This document shows, one piece after another, positions 1 to 5,453 of a stretch of 7,103 nt of DNA. Each line of letters starts with the position of its first letter. The first letter of the stretch is position 1. Where the stretch lies: NCBI GenBank assembly GCA_018816205.1, contig JAHIWJ010000181.1, positions 1-7,103 of the forward strand, written 5' to 3'. The notes below the pieces were generated by a model. The model saw only the letters and a program-made list of their open reading frames with translations. It made no database searches and was not told the origin of the DNA. This stretch comes from Nanobdellota archaeon (lineage in GTDB: Archaea > Nanobdellota > Nanobdellia > Pacearchaeales > GW2011-AR1). The translations under genes were made by a program, and so were the position numbers.

Positions 1-98
1 TCTTCGTCGCCACCCAGGCCCACCCAGAATTCAACTCCACCCTCATGAAGCCCTCGCCTTTGTTCGATGGGTTTGTTAAGAGTTGCTTGACGATCTAG
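1..98 (+). CDS. pyrG: CTP synthase (glutamine-hydrolysing), C-terminal end only
   Basis: This is the last 31 codons of a gene that enters from the left edge, read from base 3 to the TAG at 96-98. The peptide contains A-H-P-E-F followed by a P-S-P-L-F-x-G-F-V segment, which is the characteristic end of CTP synthase. The His and Glu of HPE are the second and third members of the Cys-His-Glu triad of its class I glutamine amidotransferase domain. The enzyme converts UTP, ATP and glutamine to CTP, the last step of pyrimidine nucleotide synthesis, in the cytoplasm. Its amidoligase domain and the catalytic Cys lie outside the window. The gene converges on the PIN gene: the two stop codons share the palindrome CTAG at 95-98. 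It belongs to the same pathway as pyrE and pyrF further right. The assignment rests on a short but very distinctive segment. Confidence 0.88.
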   Translation, partial: FVATQAHPEFNSTLMKPSPLFDGFVKSCLTI

Positions 99-466
99 CC
101 CCTCACAATCTTCAAACACTTCTTCGCAGAATCAATAACAACTTTATTCGGCACAACTTTCTTAATCCCTCTGTCTAAAGTAGCAATATAAATTCCTTCC
201 TTTCCTTTTTGGATAAGCCCCTCATCAACATAACTCCCACCGATCCTCGCTTTCTTAACCTTATTTTCATCAAGCAAAGCAAAAGCCACATCAATCGCCT
301 GCCTTTCTGCCCTAGATGCTTTATTATCGGTCTTCAAATCCTTCATTTCCTGCAAAACCCCTCTTGGAACCCTAACATGAAAACCCATTCCTTCAAGCTC
401 CTCTACAAAATCAATCCGCTTCAGCACACAAGAGATTATAAAATTAGTATCCAGCAAAACTTCCAT
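95..466 (-). CDS. PIN-domain ribonuclease, COG1412/FCF1-like
   Basis: A 123-residue protein that is essentially one PIN domain. It opens with L-L-D-T-N (Asp6), the usual first strand of PIN nucleases. The further likely metal-binding acids are Glu40 (LQEMKDL), Asp81 (VDEGLI) and Asp98 (ATLDRGIKK). PIN enzymes cleave single-stranded RNA using Mg2+ or Mn2+ held by these acids. I chose the ATG at 466 over a TTG five codons upstream (481) because the ATG starts directly at the first PIN strand and has a TATA-like element 25 bases before it. No antitoxin-like gene is attached; the upstream neighbour (143 residues, 31 bases away) does not look like a small DNA-binding antitoxin. This favours an archaeal FCF1/COG1412-type protein, possibly acting in rRNA processing, over a VapC toxin. 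The fold is fairly sure; the RNA substrate is inference. Confidence 0.8.
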   Translation of the reverse strand: MEVLLDTNFIISCVLKRIDFVEELEGMGFHVRVPRGVLQEMKDLKTDNKASRAERQAIDVAFALLDENKVKKARIGGSYVDEGLIQKGKEGIYIATLDRGIKKVVPNKVVIDSAKKCLKIVRG

Positions 467-487
467 CCATAAAATAGACAAAAAGAG

Positions 488-494
488 TATTTAA
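488..494 (-). promoter_or_regulatory. TATA-like element for the PIN gene
   Basis: Read on the minus strand the element is TTAAATA, centred about 25 bases before the ATG at 466. This spacing puts the transcript start at or next to the start codon, as in leaderless archaeal genes, and no Shine-Dalgarno sequence is present. It overlaps the stop codon of the upstream gene, so the PIN gene may be read both from this promoter and by read-through. Just before the chosen ATG is another, out-of-frame ATG (470), which opens only eight codons. Confidence 0.5.
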
Positions 495-497
495 CTT

Positions 498-929
498 TTA
501 CCCATGTCCGCGCAAAGCCAACCAAGGTTCTAAATCACAACGTAAATTCTCACGATCCATCATCCTAGCACTTTTGCCCCCGGTCTCTTGAAAAAACTTT
601 ACAGCTCTTAATGTGAACGCAACAAGAACATCCCGCCTCCGTTGAAGCAATACTTCCGGAGCCCAGACATCCCCTTCACCAGCGGCCGCACGTCGCAATC
701 CTTCATAATGAGTTTCATCAGCAACAAACCTCTGAAATGCCTGGCCTTGATAATTATAACAACGATCCTGGCCCCTAGATTCTGGACTCATACACCATTC
801 TGTGTAAATCCTCCCTCCAACAGCATGAGCGAATTCAAGCGGACTAAAAGACAAACCCTCGTGCGGAACAGTTTTATAAATCGCCGCCAATTCGCCTGCA
901 TCAGTTTCATTCTCAAAGAAACATACCAT
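498..929 (-). CDS. Hypothetical protein, 143 residues, no family recognised
   Basis: I do not recognise this protein. It is soluble-looking, with no signal peptide or membrane segment. It has four scattered cysteines (3, 46, 57, 129), an Arg- and Ala-rich middle (about 78-105) likely to be helical, and a C-terminal D-L-E-P-W-L-A-L segment. It is preferred over the 99-codon antisense frame at 642-941 for two reasons. First, the ATG at 929 has a good TATA-like element (TTTATAA) 26 bases upstream. Second, its codons end mostly in G or T, like the other minus-strand genes of this window. It is divergent from the helicase gene, with about 100 bases between their start codons, and lies 31 bases upstream of the PIN gene on the same strand. 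The neighbourhood hints at a nucleic-acid-related role, but nothing in the sequence proves one. Confidence 0.66.
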   Translation of the reverse strand: MVCFFENETDAGELAAIYKTVPHEGLSFSPLEFAHAVGGRIYTEWCMSPESRGQDRCYNYQGQAFQRFVADETHYEGLRRAAAGEGDVWAPEVLLQRRRDVLVAFTLRAVKFFQETGGKSARMMDRENLRCDLEPWLALRGHG

Positions 930-950
930 ACAAACCTGTAATTTATCAGA

Positions 951-957
951 TTATAAA
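951..957 (-). promoter_or_regulatory. TATA box of the 143-residue gene
   Basis: TTTATAA on the minus strand, centred about 25-26 bases before the ATG at 929. There is no Shine-Dalgarno sequence between it and the ATG. This is a standard archaeal leaderless arrangement and supports the minus-strand reading of this locus. Confidence 0.6.
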
Positions 958-1001
958 GATTATTGCACTCAAATTATATTTATATCCCTCGGCGCAAAAG
1001 C

Positions 1002-1008
1002 CTTATAA
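1002..1008 (+). promoter_or_regulatory. TATA box of the helicase-nuclease gene
   Basis: CTTATAA lies about 26 bases before the ATG at 1031, so the transcript probably begins at the start codon. A second AT-rich stretch, TTATATTTATAT at 974-985, is a possible alternative or upstream promoter. The placement argues that 1031 is the real start, even though the encoded protein then lacks the usual N-terminal Q motif. Confidence 0.58.
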
Positions 1009-1030
1009 CCCTCTTATTCAATTATTAAAT

Positions 1031-3898
1031 ATGGACGCCCTAACAAAAACCTCCGGCCCCTGCATTGTCCTAGCCGGCGCAGGCACAGGCAAAACTCGCT
1101 TGATGGTAGAAAAAGTCAAACACCTAATTGAAAATAAAATCTGCCTCCCGGAAAAAATCGCCTGCATCACATTCTCCAACGAAGCCGCAAACAATCTAGC
1201 CTCACGAATCCGAGCAGCCCTACCTAACTTAGAAACAGAACCCCTCGTAAAGACATTCCACTCATTCTCAGCCCATCTACTAAAAGAACACCTTCCAAAA
1301 GAAAAGCAAAACTTCCAAACCCTAACGCCCGACGACGCAAAAATCCTCTTGCATACAAATCTCCGCGTTCCTCCAATAAACTGCCATCGTTACATTGACA
1401 CAATCGGAAAAGCAAAAGACCTCGGGATAACTATTCAGGCACTCCAAAATTATCTGAAAGAAAAAACCCACCACAAACCAATCCCCGAACTTAAAGAAGA
1501 ATTGGAAACCGTCCAAACCGAAATGCTCCTCGAACAAAACAAAGAGAAAAAGAAAAAACTCGCAAACGAAGTCATTCGCATAAGAGAAATAATTGACCTC
1601 ACAAAATTCATAACAATTTTCGAAGCCTACGAAAAAATCAAAGATCAAAAAAACATGCTTGACTATTCCGATTTAAACAACAAATCAGTCGAACTCCTAA
1701 AATCTAATCCAGAAATCTCAAAAGAATTCGATTACATAATCGTAGACGAATTCCAAGATACGAATCGCGTCCAGTTAGACTTCTTAGAACTAATCGCCTC
1801 ACACAAAAACATAACAGTAGTCGGCGACATGAACCAGTCAATCTACCGATTCCGCGGCGCCTACGAAGCAAACCTTGACCATTTCAAAAGAGTATTCGAC
1901 ATCACCCCACAAGACATCTTCACCCTAGAAAAATCCTATCGCTCCCCAAACAAGGTCCTCCAAGTCGCCCACCAATTGATAAAAAACAACTACACTTCCG
2001 AAGACGAATGCCTCTTCGTGCAAAATGCCTTCAACCACCACGGCGAAAACATAAAAGTCGTCGAAACAAAAAACGGCCGCGAAGAAGCTCGCAAAGTCGT
2101 AGAAATAATGAAAGAAAAAATCTCCAAAGACAAGCCATTGGAAGAAATCTGCATCATGGCACGCACCCATCAACAACTTGCAGTCATCCGCAAAGCCCTC
2201 ACCGAATCGAACATCCCATTCCACTCTGTTGGTCAAGAGTCCCTGCTAAAACAAAACTCAATAAAAAAAATAACCGCATACCTAACCGTAGTAAACAACC
2301 TCGTCAAAAAGAATAATCTTGGGTGGTCTGCCTGGTGGGGCCTCATTCACGAAGAGACATTCCCCAAAGAAGATTTCATCAAACTCACAGCATTCCTAAA
2401 AGAAAACAAAGAAACAGAGAACTACAACGTCAAAATTTTCACAACTATTTCCTCTCTAAAAATAAGCCCCGAAGGTAAAATCAAACTAGAGTCAATACTC
2501 ACAAGAATCAAATCCCTAATTCCTGAAAACGGAAAATCCCTGGAAGACTTCATCAGCCAAGCAGCCACCCTCTGCGGCTTCGCCCCGGAAGATCTGGAAA
2601 AAACTGACAAAGAAGCTCTCATCAACATCAGCAGGTTCAGAGAATTCGCAAAAAAATACGCCGAGATACACATCGGAAAACTAAACGATTTCATAGACTA
2701 TCTCGAAGTTCTCAACGTTCTCAGCATCACAATAGAATCTCCCCGCATCGAAGACAAGGGCGTCCGTCTAATGACTTCCCACGCAACCAAGGGTCTAGAA
2801 TACACCACCGTAATTTTAACAAACATGGCCCAAAAACGTTTCCCAATCGAAAGAATCTCCAAAAACAAACTCCTTCCCGAAGAGCTAATCTCAAAACCGG
2901 GAATAGAAAATCCCGAAGAATACGAACGCCTCAACCAAATGTTCGAAGAACGCAGACTCTGCTACGTCTCATTCACCCGCTCAAAATCAGAACTAATCTT
3001 AACTTACGCACAAGAATACGCCGGCAAAAAATTCGCCCCGTCACAATTTCTCGAAGAAATAAACTACAAAGAAAACCAAGATATTTCTTTCTCTCAAGAC
3101 CTAGAAGAAAAAGCCATAGAAGCAGAACCAAACATAACAATCACTTCCTCGCTAGAAGTCCTACCTGAAATAAAAGAAAAAACTCTTTCCCCTTCAGCCC
3201 TAACACTTTTCGAAAACTGCCAAAAGAAATTCGAGTACAAATATGTCTACAACATGCCTGAAAAAACCGTCGTCTCCTGGGACGCCCTAAAAATGGGGTC
3301 GTTTATCCACCTCGTTCTCGAACACGGCGTCAAATCTAACTTCAAAAAACTCGAAGACTTCATCAACTTCGCCAAAGATCTCAAAAGCAAAGAAGAATGG
3401 GAATCCATTGACCTTGAGGAAGTTCTGCCACTAATAAGAATATTTTACGACCGCAACAAAAATAAATATTCGGAAAGTTCCTTAACTGAAAAAAAATTAT
3501 TTACTGAATTTTCCGGTTTGAAATTCATGGGCATCGCAGACAGAATTGACTTCCTCCCAAATGGCATCGAAATAATCGACTACAAGACCGGCAAAACCAC
3601 TCCTTCAGGCAAAGAAAGAAATTGGCAGCTCGGCTACTATGCCCTCGCTTCAAAACCAATAGGCCAAGTAAAAAAACTAACCCTTGATGTCTTCCAAAAT
3701 TCCCACCCTCTTGAGTTCGCAGTAAAAGACAATGGCGACGTCCTCAACATCCAATCGAATCGCCTAGCCTTCAACCTCCACGAAGTCGAAGCCGAACTCA
3801 TCGACCTCGGCAACAAAATTAAGCAAGCATACAAAGAGGGCTTCAAACCTTGCCCTCCAGAAAAGAACTGCGAGTTCTGTAATGAATACGTCTATTAA
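1031..3898 (+). CDS. UvrD/RecB-type SF1 DNA helicase with C-terminal PD-(D/E)XK nuclease
   Basis: A 955-residue ATP-dependent 3'-5' DNA helicase joined to a RecB/AddB/Cas4-type nuclease. Helicase motifs appear in order: Walker A AGAGTGKT (15-22), Ia ITFSNEAA (46-53), Ib KTFHSF (74-79), Walker B VDEFQD (238-243), III GDMNQSIYRFRGA (265-277), IV LEKSYRSP (299-306), V LMTSHATKGLEY (580-591) and VI EERRLCYVSFTR (639-650). Charged helix at about 150-190 falls in subdomain 1B. The nuclease has GSFIH (756-760, His760), the catalytic acids Asp837 or Asp840 and Asp850, Lys852 in D-Y-K, and Q-x3-Y (866-870). Cys730, Cys941, Cys947 and Cys950 could hold a 4Fe-4S cluster. The likely role is DNA end resection or repair as a single-chain enzyme. 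Oddities: the usual LNxxQ motif before the Walker A is absent, and the Cys spacing is irregular. The stop is one base from the convergent pyrF stop. Confidence 0.93.
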   Translation: MDALTKTSGPCIVLAGAGTGKTRLMVEKVKHLIENKICLPEKIACITFSNEAANNLASRIRAALPNLETEPLVKTFHSFSAHLLKEHLPKEKQNFQTLTPDDAKILLHTNLRVPPINCHRYIDTIGKAKDLGITIQALQNYLKEKTHHKPIPELKEELETVQTEMLLEQNKEKKKKLANEVIRIREIIDLTKFITIFEAYEKIKDQKNMLDYSDLNNKSVELLKSNPEISKEFDYIIVDEFQDTNRVQLDFLELIASHKNITVVGDMNQSIYRFRGAYEANLDHFKRVFDITPQDIFTLEKSYRSPNKVLQVAHQLIKNNYTSEDECLFVQNAFNHHGENIKVVETKNGREEARKVVEIMKEKISKDKPLEEICIMARTHQQLAVIRKALTESNIPFHSVGQESLLKQNSIKKITAYLTVVNNLVKKNNLGWSAWWGLIHEETFPKEDFIKLTAFLKENKETENYNVKIFTTISSLKISPEGKIKLESILTRIKSLIPENGKSLEDFISQAATLCGFAPEDLEKTDKEALINISRFREFAKKYAEIHIGKLNDFIDYLEVLNVLSITIESPRIEDKGVRLMTSHATKGLEYTTVILTNMAQKRFPIERISKNKLLPEELISKPGIENPEEYERLNQMFEERRLCYVSFTRSKSELILTYAQEYAGKKFAPSQFLEEINYKENQDISFSQDLEEKAIEAEPNITITSSLEVLPEIKEKTLSPSALTLFENCQKKFEYKYVYNMPEKTVVSWDALKMGSFIHLVLEHGVKSNFKKLEDFINFAKDLKSKEEWESIDLEEVLPLIRIFYDRNKNKYSESSLTEKKLFTEFSGLKFMGIADRIDFLPNGIEIIDYKTGKTTPSGKERNWQLGYYALASKPIGQVKKLTLDVFQNSHPLEFAVKDNGDVLNIQSNRLAFNLHEVEAELIDLGNKIKQAYKEGFKPCPPEKNCEFCNEYVY

Positions 3899-3899
3899 C

Positions 3900-4661
3900 T
3901 TACAAATACAGAGCCATATCTTCTAGAACTTCATAGCCCGCCCGCAGTCTTCCTGCAGAGGTTTCAGGCCCCGTAATCGCTCTCCCAACAACCAATATAC
4001 TTGAGCCGTCGCGAACAGCACTCCCCGGCGAAAAGACTCTCTTTTGATCAGTTCCTGCAGGCGTTTTTGTACCTTTAATTCCAGGAGTTACATACGTAAA
4101 ACCCGATGGAAGTTTATCTCTAATTGCACCCAAATCCGCAGCAGAACAAACAATTCCATCCAACCCAGCTTGATGGGCCAAAAAAGCATAATGCAAAACC
4201 TGATCTTCAACTAGTCCAGGAACTCTCAATTGATCATTCATTATTCCCTGGTCAATACTAGTTAAAACCGTCACAGCGATTACTTTTGGAACCTCCATAC
4301 CATATCTCTCAGCACCACTTCGCGCACCTTCAACAGCAGCCCGCATCATTTCCAGCCCGCCAGAAGCATGAACGTTAAATATACGGACGCCCAACATTGC
4401 CGCAGCATCAGCTGCCCCCATAACAGTATTCGGAATATCATGATACTTCAAATCAAGAAAGACATCAGCACCATAACCATGAACAACTCTAACTGCCTCA
4501 GGACCAAATCTTGTAAAAGTTTCTTTCCCAATTTTAAACAACCCTACAACCGGACTTAACTCTTCGACTCTAGCACTCAAGTCATGCAAACTATCAAGCC
4601 CATCCAATGGCAAACAAACCATTTTCTTTGCGCGCATTTCTTTTTCAGTTAAGACCCTCAT
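3900..4661 (-). CDS. pyrF: Orotidine 5'-phosphate decarboxylase, bacterial type
   Basis: A 253-residue TIM-barrel enzyme that decarboxylates OMP to UMP, the last step of de novo UMP synthesis. The catalytic set is clear: Asp20 (LPLDGLD), Lys43 (LFKIGKE), and the D-L-K-x-x-D motif with Asp70, Lys72 and Asp75. VTPGIKG and VVGRAIT near the C-terminus match the phosphate-binding loops. The wording DLKYHDIPNT and NVHASGG is that of the bacterial (E. coli-like) group, not of the usual archaeal enzymes, which suggests transfer. Length is close to the bacterial norm of about 230-250. The ATG overlaps the pyrE stop as ATGA (4658-4661), so the two are probably translationally coupled. A Shine-Dalgarno site four bases upstream supports this start over the internal Met9 or Met14. 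The 3' end is one base from the helicase stop. Confidence 0.95.
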   Translation of the reverse strand: MRVLTEKEMRAKKMVCLPLDGLDSLHDLSARVEELSPVVGLFKIGKETFTRFGPEAVRVVHGYGADVFLDLKYHDIPNTVMGAADAAAMLGVRIFNVHASGGLEMMRAAVEGARSGAERYGMEVPKVIAVTVLTSIDQGIMNDQLRVPGLVEDQVLHYAFLAHQAGLDGIVCSAADLGAIRDKLPSGFTYVTPGIKGTKTPAGTDQKRVFSPGSAVRDGSSILVVGRAITGPETSAGRLRAGYEVLEDMALYL

Positions 4662-5332
4662 CTTTCCACCTTGGGAAAACCATGTTTTTCTCCCCAGCCG
4701 AAAGGATCAGCTCTCCATTCCTCAAGCCCCCTTGCCTGAATTTCATTAATATAGCCCCTGTCTCTTGCTACTTTCAGCAAAATGCTATATCTCAGAAGAG
4801 CATTTACCTGGCATGGGGGATTCAACCCGCCAAAAGCCTGCGCAGAGACATCTAACTCATAGTCAAAAACAGTCAAGCAATTATCGCACAAGCCGTTTGC
4901 ACTACGGATTGCCTGAACAGCTTTCACAGAACTTCCCCCGGTAGAAATTAAATCCTCTACCAAGACTACTCGTCGCCCCTGTAAATCGGAATTGGCATCG
5001 ATTCCTTCAATTTGATTCCTAAGCCCATGATCTTTAGGTTTATCTCTAACATAAATCAAAGGCATTCCAGCACAATCGGCCAGTGTTGTAGCCGGAGAAA
5101 TCCCTGCAGTTGACGTACCAGCAATAACGTCGTATTGAATTCCCCCATCACCTAAAATCCGACGAAATCCTTCAGCAATCAGTCGCCTATGCTTGGGATG
5201 AAAAAGAAACATTCGATTATCATTATAAATAGGCATATGAAACCCAGAAGCCCAAAGAAAAGGATCGTCGGGATTCAATTTAATCGCACTTATGTCCAAA
5301 CCTGCTCCCGCAACCTCTTCTTCAAAACCCAT
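4658..5332 (-). CDS. pyrE: Orotate phosphoribosyltransferase
   Basis: A 224-residue type I phosphoribosyltransferase that makes OMP from orotate and PRPP, feeding the product to PyrF encoded just downstream. The PRPP-binding motif is VVLVEDLISTGGS (122-134), with the acidic pair Glu126-Asp127. The flexible catalytic loop follows VRDKPKDHG (95-103), with Arg96, Lys98, Lys100 and His102 in the places expected for OPRT, then the NQIEG segment. The N-terminal part (FLWASGFHMPIYNDNR, 25-40) carries the substrate-side hood. Length is slightly above the usual 200-215. The ATG at 5332 is supported by a TATA box 26 bases upstream and no Shine-Dalgarno, so the operon is probably transcribed leaderless from here. 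It is divergent from the AroE-like gene, with 121 bases between starts. Confidence 0.95.
   Translation of the reverse strand: MGFEEEVAGAGLDISAIKLNPDDPFLWASGFHMPIYNDNRMFLFHPKHRRLIAEGFRRILGDGGIQYDVIAGTSTAGISPATTLADCAGMPLIYVRDKPKDHGLRNQIEGIDANSDLQGRRVVLVEDLISTGGSSVKAVQAIRSANGLCDNCLTVFDYELDVSAQAFGGLNPPCQVNALLRYSILLKVARDRGYINEIQARGLEEWRADPFGWGEKHGFPKVER
4666..4672 (-). promoter_or_regulatory. Shine-Dalgarno site of pyrF
   Basis: AAGGTGG on the minus strand, four bases before the pyrF ATG, inside the last codons of pyrE. It pairs with the CCUCC-type 3' end of archaeal 16S rRNA. It is the one clear ribosome binding site in the window and belongs to the only internal operon gene, while operon-leading genes lack one. 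It decides the start at 4661. Confidence 0.7.
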
Positions 5333-5353
5333 TTAACAAAGAGCGTTCAAGAC

Positions 5354-5362
5354 TTTATAAAA
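5354..5362 (-). promoter_or_regulatory. TATA box of the pyrE-pyrF operon
   Basis: The minus strand reads TTTTATAAA, centred about 26 bases before the pyrE ATG at 5332. This is the best TATA box in the window. A copy of the TTAACAA repeat lies between it and the start codon, where a bound regulator could block the start site. Confidence 0.65.
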
Positions 5363-5423
5363 TAATCGCAAAAAGTTTCATTAAACCAAAGTGATGACGC
5401 TGCGAAACCCCTGTTAACAAAAC

Positions 5424-5432
5424 CCTTAAAAA
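5424..5432 (+). promoter_or_regulatory. Weak TATA-like element of the AroE-like gene
   Basis: CCTTAAAAA is centred about 26 bases before the ATG at 5454. It is poorer than the pyrE TATA box, but the spacing matches the leaderless pattern seen at the other genes. It lies between the two GTTAACAAAA copies. Confidence 0.42.
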
Positions 5433-5453
5433 ACCTTAACAACAGTTAACAAA

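Larger units (their letters stand above)
5333..5453. repeat. TTAACAA repeats in the pyrE / AroE-like divergent promoter
   Basis: The 7-mer TTAACAA occurs four times on the plus strand in this 121-base spacer, at 5333, 5414, 5436 and 5446. Two copies belong to the exact 10-mer GTTAACAAAA (5413-5422 and 5445-5454), 32 bases apart, with the AroE-like TATA element between them. An 8-mer TTAACAAA touches both start codons in mirrored orientation: directly before the AroE-like ATG on the plus strand, and as TTTGTTAA directly before the pyrE ATG on the minus strand. A regulator binding site shared by both promoters is plausible but inferred; AT-rich sequence makes short matches easier by chance. Confidence 0.4.

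Noticed and set aside
209..472. Plus-strand frame of 87 codons
   Set aside because: Antisense to the PIN gene, whose catalytic acids are all present; no start signal of its own.
95..481. TTG start at 481 for the PIN gene
   Set aside because: It adds five residues before the first PIN strand and lies too close to the TATA-like element; the ATG at 466 fits both the family and the promoter.
95..929. Toxin-antitoxin pair (PIN as VapC, 143-residue protein as antitoxin)
   Set aside because: The upstream protein is too long and lacks a visible DNA-binding antitoxin domain, and the genes seem to have separate promoters. The PIN sequence looks more like the COG1412/FCF1 type.
642..941. Plus-strand frame of 99 codons with a hydrophobic stretch
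   Set aside because: It is antisense to the 143-residue gene, which has a better-placed TATA box and codon endings typical of its strand. This frame has no promoter or ribosome site before its ATG.
1031..3898. A Cas4/CRISPR or complete AddAB-like system around the helicase-nuclease
   Set aside because: The nuclease domain resembles Cas4 and AddB, but there is no repeat array, no cas1 or cas2, and no second subunit gene in the window.
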